The notes: generated from the letters alone by a model not told the origin. Shown: positions 1 to 8,446, numbered from the stretch's first letter. The stretch: 64,000 nucleotides of DNA from Terriglobia bacterium (GCA_021325275.1 JAJPHL010000054.1:1-64000), one strand, 5' to 3'. Made by a program: numbers and translations.

Positions 1-362
<362 letters not shown>

Positions 363-490
363 AAGATTTACTCGGAGCATAGGCTTCAAAAACCTACTCC
401 GGGCTTTCCAAGTACTTTTAAGGCAAACTTGTTTGCCAAACCATATTCAGTTCTGATCGCGATAGCTAACGCAATCGCGGTCGACAATTT
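363..490 (+). other. 23S-5S spacer with three hairpins
   Basis: No gene is present. Three inverted repeats are visible: CGGAG/CTCCG with an inner TAGG/CCTA pairing at 373-401, a perfect GGCAAAC-TT-GTTTGCC at 422-437, and CGCGAT/ATCGCG at 458-479. Paired stems in this position are expected substrates for processing of the rRNA precursor. That role is inferred from position only. Confidence 0.6.
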
Positions 491-606
<116 letters not shown>

Positions 607-614
607 ATTAAATC

Positions 615-657
615 AAAAGCCCCGACCCGCTCAGCGGAGTCGGGGCTTTTTGTTTTC
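615..657 (+). terminator. Intrinsic terminator of the rRNA operon
   Basis: A 12-bp stem, AAAAGCCCCGAC (615-626) against GTCGGGGCTTTT (639-650), encloses an inner CCGC/GCGG pairing and is followed by TTGTTTT. The A-rich 5' arm gives a T-run in the opposite direction too, so it may also stop transcription arriving from the minus-strand yraN gene. Confidence 0.93.
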
Positions 658-706
658 CATCATTGCGCGTAGTATCCCGGTTGCACGGAGTCTTGGCTGG
701 TCGCGT

Positions 707-1177
707 TCAGCGGCCCCACCGATTCCGAAAGCGCCACCGCGGCTTCTCGCGAAACGCGTTCGGAAAATGCTCCACCAGCGGCTCGCCCTCGACCGTGATG
801 GCCGGATACACGGAGATCACATCGAATCTCCGCGGAATATTCCTGCGAAAACGCTGCGCGTAGCTCTTGCTCATACGAATGATCGCGCGACGTTTGCCGG
901 AATGCACCGCGAACTCGGCGGGAGCGAAGTCTCTCGACCGCCGTGTCTTCACTTCCACGAACACCAGACAGTTGCGATCGCGCGGATCGCGCGTGATCAA
1001 ATCGATCTCGCCTTTCAGGGACGACACGCGGTAACGGCGTTCCAGAATCAGGTGACCTTGCTGGCGCAGAAAGTCGGCGGCGATCTGTTCGCCCCACTCG
1101 CCGAACTTCATGTGATCGCCAAGCGGCGCGGCCGGCGGCTTCTTCGCGAACCACGACTTAAGGCGCTCCCACAACAT
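707..1177 (-). CDS. yraN: UPF0102 family endonuclease-like protein YraN
   Basis: This 156-residue protein belongs to the YraN/UPF0102 family, small proteins with a PD-(D/E)xK nuclease-like fold. The signature is visible: G-E-I-D-L with Asp59 and V-E-V-K-T with Glu75 and Lys77. The in vivo role is not established in most bacteria; links to DNA processing have been proposed. The start is the ATG at 1177, which overlaps the upstream oxidoreductase stop as TGATG and implies translational coupling. Longer open frame upstream in the same phase overlaps that gene and is non-coding. The roughly 30-residue N-terminal extension before G-x-x-G-E is slightly longer than in typical members. Confidence 0.9.
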   Translation of the reverse strand: MLWERLKSWFAKKPPAAPLGDHMKFGEWGEQIAADFLRQQGHLILERRYRVSSLKGEIDLITRDPRDRNCLVFVEVKTRRSRDFAPAEFAVHSGKRRAIIRMSKSYAQRFRRNIPRRFDVISVYPAITVEGEPLVEHFPNAFREKPRWRFRNRWGR

Positions 1178-2313
1178 CAACGCATCTCCGCGTATAGTTT
1201 CGCGTGCGCCGCGACAATGCGTTTTTGCGCGTCGAAATCGGGCGCCAAGTCCCACACGTCGCGATCGTGCGTGCCGCCCAGCAGGATGCCGTCTCGCCGA
1301 GCGAACATGTACAGGTCGCGACTCAACACGGCGTAATCGATTTCCGGTTGCGGCAGCAATACGCTCAGTTGCCCCTTGATCGGCGTCAATTCCTGATCGT
1401 TGAAGAGCGCCCGCGCGCCAAGGCCCGTACAGTTCACGATCACCGGCTCCGGCAGCGCCGCCACTTCCGACAAATCGTGCAGTTCGCGTACTTGAATCTG
1501 CGCGCCGGCCAGGCGAATGTCGCGCATCAGCGTTTCGAGATACACCGGCGTCTCGATCATCATCGTGGTGTAGCGCCGCACGTACTTGAACGGAAACGGA
1601 TGCGATCCCTCCGGAAGATCGATCGATTCCGGAACCAAGTGATGGATCGGACTTTCTGTGCCAGTTAGCTCGTCCGCATGGAAAGGGCGGTCTCGCATGG
1701 CGTAGTTGACCATCCACCGCACGCCCCAATCGCTCCTCAACAGCAATTGGTAGCGGCGGTAGGCGAACTCCGCGGCCTTCACAAACTGCGGCATGAAATC
1801 GGGCGAGATGCGATCGTCGTCGTAGACGGTCACAGGAAACCACTGCGCCGCGGCGATATTCGACGTCGTGTTCGGTGGAATATCTTTCGCATAAACCGTC
1901 ACGGCGACGCCGCGTTCGAGAAGCAACCGCGTAGTCGCCATGCCCACGGCGCCCGATCCCAGCACGGCCATGCGTTTCGCGCCCGTCTGCATCGCTTGCT
2001 CGACGGCCAACGACGCCGTGCCCCACGATAGTGTCACGCCGCCTCCGCCGTGACCGTAGTTGTGCACCACCGTCTTCTCGCCGGCCTTTTCAACTTGCAC
2101 GCGAAATCCCGAGGGGCGGAACGGCCGCAGACCCGTTACCGTGCGAATGATGCGATCGTCGGAAACGCGCACTTTCGGCAGCGACAACGTCGTCGCGCCG
2201 GGTGTCGGCGTGGTCAATCCAGGTGCGGCAATTCTGCGCGGACCGCATCCCGCCGCGAGAGCCGCGCTCGCGATCGCCGCGTGGCCAAGAAGTTTCCGTC
2301 GTGTGATTTGCAT
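1177..2313 (-). CDS. FAD-dependent D-amino-acid-oxidase-type oxidoreductase, Tat-exported
   Basis: This 378-residue protein resembles the DAO family, flavoenzymes oxidising C-N bonds of amino acids and related amines. An N-terminal twin-arginine signal (ITRRKLLG) is followed by a hydrophobic stretch and a Cys at about 23 in an A-A-G-C context, so it could be an exported lipoprotein. The dinucleotide-binding glycines lie in VLGSGAVGMATT near residue 120. The conserved middle motif NYGHGGGGVTLSWG is typical of D-amino-acid and D-aspartate oxidases, and GGTHD near the C-terminus fits the flavin-contact region. Substrate is unknown. Its stop overlaps the yraN start. The Tat signal is unusual because most DAO proteins are cytoplasmic or peroxisomal. 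Confidence 0.85.
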   Translation of the reverse strand: MQITRRKLLGHAAIASAALAAGCGPRRIAAPGLTTPTPGATTLSLPKVRVSDDRIIRTVTGLRPFRPSGFRVQVEKAGEKTVVHNYGHGGGGVTLSWGTASLAVEQAMQTGAKRMAVLGSGAVGMATTRLLLERGVAVTVYAKDIPPNTTSNIAAAQWFPVTVYDDDRISPDFMPQFVKAAEFAYRRYQLLLRSDWGVRWMVNYAMRDRPFHADELTGTESPIHHLVPESIDLPEGSHPFPFKYVRRYTTMMIETPVYLETLMRDIRLAGAQIQVRELHDLSEVAALPEPVIVNCTGLGARALFNDQELTPIKGQLSVLLPQPEIDYAVLSRDLYMFARRDGILLGGTHDRDVWDLAPDFDAQKRIVAAHAKLYAEMR

Positions 2314-2369
2314 TGCTATCCGCTAATACTACTCCGCTCCGTCGATTGAATTCGCATTTTCGCGCGACT

Positions 2370-2378
2370 TGCTATAGT
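2370..2378 (+). promoter_or_regulatory. Extended -10 promoter for the glycerol facilitator gene
   Basis: TGC followed by TATAGT (2373-2378) is an extended -10 element. It ends 10 nt before the ATG at 2389, so the transcript would have a leader of only a few bases. No clear -35 and no Shine-Dalgarno is visible. Function is inferred. Confidence 0.5.
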
Positions 2379-2388
2379 ATGCCGCCTC

Positions 2389-3156
2389 ATGGACAATGCG
2401 ACGCCTTCGTTCGCCAAGCAACTCTTGGCGGAATTCATCGGCACGTTCATCATTATTTTCATTGGCGACGGCTCGGTGGCCGTGGCCGTCTTCACGGATG
2501 CGTACAACCTGGCGGGCGTGTCAATGTTCTGGGGCGTGGCGGTGATGCTGGCCGTCTACACGGTCGGCTACATTTCGGGCGGTCACTTCAATCCCGCTGT
2601 GACTGTGGCGATGACCGCGTTTGGCGGATTCTCGCCGCGTAAAGCGATCCCCTACATTTGCGCGCAGATCGCCGGCGCGTTCACCGCCGCCGCGACCGTG
2701 TATGGAATGTGGCAGACGTTCTTCGCGCCGACGGCAACGAAAATGGGCTTGACGATCGGCGGTCCCGGGAGCGAACGTCTCGCCGGAATCTTCTGCAGTT
2801 TCTACCCGCGCATCTCCACCACCAGCGCGATTTTCACCGAAGTCGCATTGACCTGCGGATTGCTGATCGTGATTTGGGCCGTCGGCAACGCACGCAACAC
2901 CAACGCGCCGCAAGCGAACTTGGGTCCCGTGTTCATCGGACTCGCGGTGATGGTCCTGGTCGCGATCGGCGGACCACTTACCAGCGCCTGCATGAATCCG
3001 GCGCGCGATCTCGGCCCGCGATTGCTGACCTACGTTGTCGGCTTCGGTTCAGTTTCATTTCCCGGGCCGCATGGACACGAGTGGTGGGCGTTTTGGGTTG
3101 GACCCATTGCCGGCGGACTGCTCGGCAGCGTGATCTATCGCTTCGCCGAAAAATAA
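2389..3156 (+). CDS. glpF: Aquaglyceroporin, glycerol facilitator (MIP family)
   Basis: This 255-residue, six-helix inner-membrane channel allows passive passage of glycerol and small polyols. Both half-helix motifs are present: H-F-N-P-A-V-T with Asn68 and M-N-P-A-R-D-L-G-P with Asn203. The Asp following NPAR (residue 207) is the classic marker separating glycerol facilitators from strict water channels, and the protein is GlpF-sized. No glycerol kinase or glycerol-phosphate dehydrogenase is adjacent, so the substrate is inferred from the selectivity motif. An extended -10 lies just upstream. The next gene is convergent and begins only three bases after this stop. Confidence 0.92.
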   Translation: MDNATPSFAKQLLAEFIGTFIIIFIGDGSVAVAVFTDAYNLAGVSMFWGVAVMLAVYTVGYISGGHFNPAVTVAMTAFGGFSPRKAIPYICAQIAGAFTAAATVYGMWQTFFAPTATKMGLTIGGPGSERLAGIFCSFYPRISTTSAIFTEVALTCGLLIVIWAVGNARNTNAPQANLGPVFIGLAVMVLVAIGGPLTSACMNPARDLGPRLLTYVVGFGSVSFPGPHGHEWWAFWVGPIAGGLLGSVIYRFAEK

Positions 3157-3159
3157 TCG

Positions 3160-4056
3160 CTACTTAACCTTCGCGGCCAGCTCGCGGGCCGGCTGTTGAT
3201 ACGGTCCCGGAATCTGCACCAGCTTCGCGAGGATCGCGCGCGCTTCCGCCATGCGTTTCAACTTACCGTAGGCGAACGCCAGATTGTACATGGCCGGCGC
3301 GGCGAGCTGATTGTTGCCGGCGAGCATGTCGACCGCCGGTTTCAGCTCTGCAATCGCGGCTTCCGATTTGTCCTGTTGCATCAACGCTTGACCAGCAATC
3401 GAATGCGCCGAGCCGCCGATCGTTTTCGTGTACGTCGTCCAAGCTTCGTCGGAAGTTCCCTCGGGTTTCTTCTTGGCGTCGAGAGCTTTGAGTGCGGCGC
3501 GCGCGTGCTCGATCGAACTGGGCAACTGTTTCGCGGCCAAATCGCTGTCGGCGAGCATCAGATGCATGCCCTCGTTATCGGGATCTGACTCCAGCACCTT
3601 TTTTGCGGTCGCCAACGCCTTGGCTTTATCGCCGGTCTGTTGATACAGTCCTGCTAACGCTGCGACCGACTGCTTGCTGTATGTGCCGCCCTCAAACGCG
3701 GCGCCGAACGACTCCAGCAATTTGATTTTCTTGGCGGGATCCGTCTCTTGCGTCGTGGCCAGGTAGCACGCGTACTCCGCTTGCGCGCGTTGCGCACGCC
3801 AGCGTTCCTGCATGTTACTCCACACCGCGTCGGTGACGGTGTCGGGTTTCGCCGCCTTCAACGCCTTCGCGATGAGATCGGACTCGGCGATGCCGTTCTG
3901 CATCACGCCGGCCCAGTCGCTTTTTTCCTGCGCGGCCTTCATCTGTTTTTCCGCCGCGTCGATTTCCGACTCCTGGCAAAACGCCGGCACGCCGAATGTA
4001 ATCAGCGCTCCAAACGCGCTCGCTAGAAAGAGCCCCTTGATTTCTCGTTTCAACAT
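3160..4056 (-). CDS. Secreted tetratricopeptide-repeat protein
   Basis: The protein has 298 residues. An N-terminal signal peptide (KREIKGLFLASAFGALITFG, cleaved near A-F-C-Q) precedes an alpha-helical body with at least three TPR-like units. Clear examples are in AALAGLYQQTGDKAKALATA, GMHLMLADSDLAAKQLPSS and PAMYNLAFAYGKLKRMAEAR. TPR arrays are protein-interaction scaffolds; no enzymatic domain is seen and no specific role can be assigned. The ATG at 4056 is preferred over one 16 codons upstream because AAAGGGGC lies 7-14 bases ahead of it and the signal peptide begins there. A TACAAT -10-like element lies further upstream. Confidence 0.8.
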   Translation of the reverse strand: MLKREIKGLFLASAFGALITFGVPAFCQESEIDAAEKQMKAAQEKSDWAGVMQNGIAESDLIAKALKAAKPDTVTDAVWSNMQERWRAQRAQAEYACYLATTQETDPAKKIKLLESFGAAFEGGTYSKQSVAALAGLYQQTGDKAKALATAKKVLESDPDNEGMHLMLADSDLAAKQLPSSIEHARAALKALDAKKKPEGTSDEAWTTYTKTIGGSAHSIAGQALMQQDKSEAAIAELKPAVDMLAGNNQLAAPAMYNLAFAYGKLKRMAEARAILAKLVQIPGPYQQPARELAAKVK

Positions 4057-4143
4057 GGGATCAGCCCCTTTCCCTGCAACGCATTGTACGCTTTTCGCAT
4101 CCAACTACAAGGGGTAGGCCGCCTTCTTTTCTCGCATGGGGTG

Positions 4144-4149
4144 TACAAT
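4144..4149 (+). promoter_or_regulatory. -10 element (TACAAT) for the first VWFA gene
   Basis: TACAAT lies 7 nt before the ATG at 4157, which would place transcription initiation at or next to the start codon. No SD precedes that ATG. No convincing -35 is seen. Confidence 0.4.
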
Positions 4150-4156
4150 GCATCTT

Positions 4157-5407
4157 ATGAGACGAGTCCTTGCCGTGATTGCCGCCGCCGTGGTGCTGGG
4201 CGTCATTGCCCTCTCGCAACAGCCGCAATTGCAACCGGTCCCGCGACCGGGTCAGGCGCCGGGCACTCCGCTGCCGGCTGTGCCCCAAGTCCCGCCACAA
4301 GCGCCACGAGCCGCGCCGCAGGGCGCCACCGGCGCAACGGGAGCCACCGGCGTGAAGCCGGGCGCAGCGCAGGCCGCGCCGACAGACGAGCAGGAAAAGC
4401 CATACAAGATTATCTTGCCGGTCCGCGAAGTCGCGCTACCCATTACGTTCACCGACGCGAAGGGTGAATTTGTCACCGACGTCGAACGGCCCGAAGTCAC
4501 GATCTACGACAACAAGGTCGCGCAGAAAATCGAAAGCTTTGAGATTTCCTATCGACCCATTTCGCTGGTGATTCTCATCGACACCAGCGCGCGCATGGAG
4601 GGCGTGCTGCCCGATCTGCGCACGTCCGGCATTCTCTTTACGCAACTGGTGATGGGAGAAACCGGCGAGGCCGCCGTGCTCACCTACGCCAAGGACGTCG
4701 ACGTTCGCCAGACCTTCACCACCAACGGCGATCTCGTCGAAAAAGTGTTCAAAGAGCTGCGGCCCGAAGAGTCCTCGTCGCGCGTCACTGACGGAATCTT
4801 TCGCGCCATCGCCATGCTTCAGAATCGCCCGCAGGAGCGCCGCCGCGTTGTGGTGGCGATCGGCGAAGGCCGCGACATGGGCAGTGAGTTGAAGAAGAAT
4901 CAAGCGCTCAGCGAAGCGCAACTCGCCAACGTTTCGATCTATTCCGTGGAAACCAGTTCATTCAAGGCGATTGCCAAGAAGCCGTTGCCGCAAGGTCCTA
5001 CGTCCGATCCTTTCCCGGCAGGTTCAAAGCCGGGTCCCTCGGGCACGCTGCCGATTCCGATGGGCGAGAATACGATGGATCTTTGGACGCCGACGATCGA
5101 AACGCTGCGCTACGCCAAAGGGCTGTTGTGGAATCATCCGTTGCGCACATTTGCCGGCGGCACGGGGTCGAATCACATCGACGCTTACAGCTTGAAAGGC
5201 GTGGAGCAAGCGGTGCAGTTGATCGGGAAGGAATTGCACAGCCAATATTGGCTCACCTATAAGCCGAACAACACGGCGAACGAGGAATACCACACCATCG
5301 ACGTGCGGATTAACCGGCCCGGCGTGAAAGTGCGCGCGCGTCCCGGATATCTCTACATTCCTTCGGGCGGCGAGAATCTTACCGAGCCGCCGAAGATCCC
5401 GCAGTAA
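4157..5407 (+). CDS. Secreted VWFA-related acidobacterial domain protein (paralogue 1)
   Basis: This 416-residue protein matches the von Willebrand factor A-like family expanded in Acidobacteria. After a signal peptide (MRRVLAVIAAAVVLGVIALS) comes a Pro/Gln/Ala-rich linker containing three Gly-Ala-Thr triplets, then a short beta-domain and the VWA domain. The metal-site segment L-V-I-L-I-D-T-S-A-R (Asp142) has Arg where the DxSxS motif usually has its last Ser. The C-terminal block E-L-H-S-Q-Y-W-L-T-Y is shared with the paralogue at 14541-15626. Function is unknown; adhesion or scaffolding outside the inner membrane is the usual guess. The ATG at 4157 is chosen over 4136 and 4148 because the signal peptide starts there. 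The 3' end overlaps phnW by 29 nt. Confidence 0.85.
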   Translation: MRRVLAVIAAAVVLGVIALSQQPQLQPVPRPGQAPGTPLPAVPQVPPQAPRAAPQGATGATGATGVKPGAAQAAPTDEQEKPYKIILPVREVALPITFTDAKGEFVTDVERPEVTIYDNKVAQKIESFEISYRPISLVILIDTSARMEGVLPDLRTSGILFTQLVMGETGEAAVLTYAKDVDVRQTFTTNGDLVEKVFKELRPEESSSRVTDGIFRAIAMLQNRPQERRRVVVAIGEGRDMGSELKKNQALSEAQLANVSIYSVETSSFKAIAKKPLPQGPTSDPFPAGSKPGPSGTLPIPMGENTMDLWTPTIETLRYAKGLLWNHPLRTFAGGTGSNHIDAYSLKGVEQAVQLIGKELHSQYWLTYKPNNTANEEYHTIDVRINRPGVKVRARPGYLYIPSGGENLTEPPKIPQ

Positions 5408-6530
5408 CTTTCGCGATCGCCCCGAGCAGTCCTTCGATCTCGCATCGGCCGATGCTGCCGATGTTGCCGATGCGAAACGTGTCGCGGTGCGTCAATTTGC
5501 CCGGATAAATGATGTATCCGAGCTCGCGCAGTTGGCGATAAAAGCGGTCAAAGTTAAAGTGTGGCGTGGGAAACAAGAAGGTCGTGATGATGTGGCTTTG
5601 AATCGACGCCGGGATCAGCGGCTCGAAGCCCAGCTTCTTCATGCCGGCGATCAGGGTGTCGCGATTGTCCTTGTAGCGCCGCTCGCGCGCCGGCACGCCG
5701 CCTTCCGCGCGCAGTTCCCGCAGAGCTTGACGGAAGGCCATCAACACGTGCGTCGGTGGAGTGAAGCGAAACTTGCCGCGCGTCTCGAAGCCGTGCCATT
5801 GGTCGTGCAGATCCAACGCGTAGGATCGCGCGTTGCCGGCGCATTCTTCCACCGCGGCGCGCCTGGAAATGATGAAGGAAAAACCTGGCACGCCTTCCAC
5901 GCATTTGTTCGACGACCCCACCAAGTGATCGATCGGACCGGCGCTGAAGTCGATGTCGGCGCCCACGCCCGTGGCGTACGCGCCGAAACTCGAAATCGCA
6001 TCGACCGTAAAGCGACGCTTCTGGCGCGCGACCGCGAGTCCGATTTCGCGCAGCGGATTCACAAGTCCCGTGGTGGTTTCGCAATGCACCGCGGCGACAT
6101 GCGTGATACTCGCGTCTTCCATGAGTATTTTCTCAACGCGCGCAGGGTCGTGCGTTTCTTCCTCGGAGTCGCGCATCTCGACAAACGGAATGCCCAGCGC
6201 CCTGCAGCTTCGGATCATGCGGACGCCGTACGCGCCGTTGTTGAGGATCAGCACCTTGGCGGCGTTTCTTGGAATTGCTGAACCCAGCACGCATTCCACG
6301 CCCATGCTTCCGGAGCCTTGCATCAGCGTGCACGTGAGGTCGTCACCGTTGGCGAGCTCCACGAGCGCCGCGCGAATTTCGCGCACCAACTCGATCGCAT
6401 CGTCGTCCCACGTGCCGATGTCGTCGCGCATCGCCGCGCGCACGCTGGCGGTGGTGGTCAAGGGGCCTGGCGTCAGGAGAACGCGATGCCCGTAGCGATT
6501 CTCAGGCGTGAACTCGATCATCGGCTTCAT
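5379..6530 (-). CDS. phnW: 2-aminoethylphosphonate--pyruvate transaminase
   Basis: This 383-residue class-V PLP aminotransferase converts 2-aminoethylphosphonate plus pyruvate to phosphonoacetaldehyde plus alanine. The family signature is extensive: L-L-T-P-G-P-L-T-T near the N-terminus, T-W-D-D-D, L-M-Q-G-S-G-S, N-G-A-Y-G-V-R-M, H-C-E-T-T-T-G, D-A-I-S-S-F-G and the PLP lysine Lys209 in S-S-N-K-C-V-E-G-V-P-G. Length is close to characterised PhnW, with about 15 extra N-terminal residues. The ATG at 6530 overlaps the stop of the phosphonatase-like gene as ATGA. The pairing with a phosphonatase-type hydrolase supports two-step phosphonate breakdown. The last 29 nt overlap the convergent VWFA gene. 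Confidence 0.93.
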   Translation of the reverse strand: MKPMIEFTPENRYGHRVLLTPGPLTTTASVRAAMRDDIGTWDDDAIELVREIRAALVELANGDDLTCTLMQGSGSMGVECVLGSAIPRNAAKVLILNNGAYGVRMIRSCRALGIPFVEMRDSEEETHDPARVEKILMEDASITHVAAVHCETTTGLVNPLREIGLAVARQKRRFTVDAISSFGAYATGVGADIDFSAGPIDHLVGSSNKCVEGVPGFSFIISRRAAVEECAGNARSYALDLHDQWHGFETRGKFRFTPPTHVLMAFRQALRELRAEGGVPARERRYKDNRDTLIAGMKKLGFEPLIPASIQSHIITTFLFPTPHFNFDRFYRQLRELGYIIYPGKLTHRDTFRIGNIGSIGRCEIEGLLGAIAKVTAGSSAAR

Positions 6531-7198
6531 GAGAGCAAATCCTTCAGTTCGGCCAGCGAGTGAATCAATCCGTCGTTCGGATGTGCCGCGAGTTGTTGAT
6601 GCGCATGGGAACCGCTGGTGATTCCGAATGTCCAACCGCAGCCGGCGTTGCGGCCGGATTGCAAATCGGATGGCGTGTCGCCGACCACCGCCACGCGGCG
6701 CACGTCGTCGACGCCCAACATTTCCATGGAGTGATGAATCAGGTACGGCGCGGGCCGGCCTTTTGACACTTCGTCGCTTGTAACGCACGGCATCTCTTCC
6801 CACTTCATCCGGCGCAAGATGATTTTCGTGACGCGCCGGTAGAATCCGGTATTCAGGCAAATCTTCACGTTGTGGGCGCGCAGCCAGTCGAAGCATTCGA
6901 GACACCCGGGCGTCGGTTGCACGTCGGCGGTCTCGTAATGATGTTCAAGAATCCGCCGAAAAGCCTCGTACGACGTTTCGACGCGCGAATGCAAATCGGG
7001 ATGCGACGCTCCTAGTTTCTCCGTCCAAAGAATGTCGAAGACCAAGCGCTTGGCGCGTCCCATTTGCTGGACGATTTTCTCGCGCTCGACGTGCAGGCCC
7101 GTTTCTTTCGCGGCGGCTTCGAAACAATCGCCGACTTCGCCGTGATCGAGAACGGTCGTTCCCGCCATATCGAAGCAAACCAACTCTACGTTTTTCAT
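6527..7198 (-). CDS. Phosphonatase-like HAD hydrolase
   Basis: This 223-residue HAD protein belongs to the phosphonoacetaldehyde hydrolase/PhnX-like branch. The catalytic motif is F-D-M-A-G-T (nucleophile Asp10) instead of DxDxT. A cap-domain Lys50 lies in M-G-R-A-K, the position of the Schiff-base lysine of PhnX. The residue before the C-terminal acidic motif is Arg (K-G-R-P-A-P), another mark of this branch, and G-D-T-P-S-D closes the active site. PhnX proper is longer, about 265 residues. Position directly before phnW suggests cleavage of phosphonoacetaldehyde to acetaldehyde and phosphate; a related substrate is possible. It overlaps both neighbours by ATGA. Confidence 0.88.
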   Translation of the reverse strand: MKNVELVCFDMAGTTVLDHGEVGDCFEAAAKETGLHVEREKIVQQMGRAKRLVFDILWTEKLGASHPDLHSRVETSYEAFRRILEHHYETADVQPTPGCLECFDWLRAHNVKICLNTGFYRRVTKIILRRMKWEEMPCVTSDEVSKGRPAPYLIHHSMEMLGVDDVRRVAVVGDTPSDLQSGRNAGCGWTFGITSGSHAHQQLAAHPNDGLIHSLAELKDLLS

Positions 7199-8073
7199 CC
7201 CGCCCCCTCGATGTACTTCCGCAGAAATGCTGCCGACTCCGCGATTTCGCCGAGACCGTTCATGCCGTCCTCAATGGAAATCCATCCGTCGAAATTCACT
7301 TCGCGCAAGATCGCGAAGACGCGATCGTAGGGAATCAGCCCGCGGCCGATCACGCCGTGACACAAATTCGGCGAATAGCCCAGTGTGCCGTCCGATTGCC
7401 GCAGATCGTCGAGCGTTCCGGCTTTCAAGTAGCGATCGCTGGCGTGCATGCTCACGACGCGATGCTTCACGGCTGAAAGCAATTCGATGGGATCGTCGCC
7501 GGCCAGCACGGCGTTCGACGGATCGTAGTTCACGCCAAACCACTTGGAGTCGATGCGGTTGACGATTTCCAGAAACACGTCCTGCTTCTGAGCGAACTCC
7601 GGATATTCCCAGTAGTTGTCTTTGTAGTGATTCTCGATGGCGAGGATCACGCCGCACTCTTCCGCCATCGAGAGCAGGGAATGGATGCACGCCACAACCC
7701 AAATGACTCCCAACTCGCGCGAGACTTCCGGCCGCCGCTGGCCGCTCAGCACGCGGCACGTCCGGCCGCCGAAAAACGCGGTGGTTTCGATCATGCGCCG
7801 CTGCTTCCACAACTCTTGCGATCGCTTCACGGGATCGGGATGCGTGAAGTCCGGCGAGAAGCACATCATCGGCATCGCCAAATTGTGCCGGCGCAGTGCG
7901 TCGCGCACTCGCGTGAGGTATTCCAGGTCGAAGCTCTCGAAGAACCCGTCGTACATCTCGAGACCTTCGATGCCGGGAATGGTCGCTGCTTGCTCGATCC
8001 AATCGAAGATGGTCATGGTGCGCTTCACGCACAGATCGTCCATGAAGCACTTGGGAAAGGCGGCAATTCTCAT
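7195..8073 (-). CDS. Sugar phosphate isomerase/epimerase (TIM barrel)
   Basis: This 292-residue protein is of the xylose-isomerase-like TIM-barrel superfamily that includes hydroxypyruvate isomerase, IolE and endonuclease IV relatives. Likely metal ligands are visible in L-A-I-E-N-H-Y (Glu), N-Y-D-P-S-N (Asp), S-M-H-A-S-D (His) and S-I-E-D-G-M (Glu). The exact reaction cannot be told from sequence. It heads the phosphonate-type operon, overlapping the HAD gene by ATGA, so it may act on a phosphonate-derived or co-metabolised carbonyl compound. The start at 8073 overlaps the end of the toxin stub (ATGA). No good SD is visible, so reading may depend on coupling. Confidence 0.82.
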   Translation of the reverse strand: MRIAAFPKCFMDDLCVKRTMTIFDWIEQAATIPGIEGLEMYDGFFESFDLEYLTRVRDALRRHNLAMPMMCFSPDFTHPDPVKRSQELWKQRRMIETTAFFGGRTCRVLSGQRRPEVSRELGVIWVVACIHSLLSMAEECGVILAIENHYKDNYWEYPEFAQKQDVFLEIVNRIDSKWFGVNYDPSNAVLAGDDPIELLSAVKHRVVSMHASDRYLKAGTLDDLRQSDGTLGYSPNLCHGVIGRGLIPYDRVFAILREVNFDGWISIEDGMNGLGEIAESAAFLRKYIEGAG

Positions 8074-8147
8074 TTTTCGGAAGCGACCCAGTTACTTAGA
8101 CGCCCGGCCATCGCGTCCTCATCTAGGTGGGATCTGATTTCGCTCAA
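8070..8147 (-). pseudogene. Remnant of a DUF5615-type (PIN-like) toxin gene
   Basis: In the frame after DUF433, starting at a possible TTG at 8147, 25 codons read L-S-E-I-R-S-H-L-D-E-D-A-M and then unrelated residues up to a TGA at 8070. R-x-H-L-D-E-D-A-M matches the start of the DUF5615 toxins that usually follow DUF433 antitoxins. The remaining 90 or so residues are missing. The frame now stops in an ATGA shared with the isomerase start. It appears to be a deletion scar; alternatively the short match is chance. Confidence 0.5.
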
Positions 8148-8436
8148 GGCCGTTCCCGGGGGGATGTTTTGCAGCCATTTCATCGTACAAGCGTTGATCT
8201 TCCTGTATGACGGCGTCAATTTCAGCCTTATTAGCATGGTAGTAGGCAAGGGCGGCATGAACCTGTGCAAGAGAAACATACGTGTTGATGCCGACAATTT
8301 CTTCCGGGCTGTAACCCATGTTGGACCATGTGGCGATTGTCTGCACCCGCACACGAGTGCCGGCGACGCACGGCCGTCCGCCTTGAACGCCCGGCGTGCG
8401 CGAAATCAACGTGCCGATCTCAGTTTCAACTGCCAT
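8119..8436 (-). CDS. DUF433 domain antitoxin-like protein
   Basis: This 105-residue protein has a clear DUF433 core: G-G-R-P-C-V-A-G-T-R-V-R-V, then G-Y-S-P-E-E-I-V and a C-terminal helix A-A-L-A-Y-Y-H-A-N. DUF433 proteins are winged-helix, often antitoxins of VapBC-like pairs with DUF5615 PIN-like toxins, and are expected to bind their own promoter. Here the downstream toxin is only a stub, so this looks like an orphaned antitoxin. About 30 residues follow the core, longer than minimal members. A TATACT element 10 nt upstream of the ATG suggests a short-leader transcript. It reads toward the phosphonate operon and could contribute transcription to it. Confidence 0.85.
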   Translation of the reverse strand: MAVETEIGTLISRTPGVQGGRPCVAGTRVRVQTIATWSNMGYSPEEIVGINTYVSLAQVHAALAYYHANKAEIDAVIQEDQRLYDEMAAKHPPGNGLERNQIPPR

Positions 8437-8446
8437 TGATGAGTCC

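Noticed and set aside
707-2026. A long minus-strand frame (439 codons) covering yraN and part of the oxidoreductase gene
   Set aside because: Only its last 156 codons (yraN) are real; the first part is the shifted shadow of the DAO-type gene.
5379-6905. An extended phnW product starting 125 codons upstream
   Set aside because: The extra codons are a shadow of the HAD gene; PhnW homology begins at the ATG at 6530.
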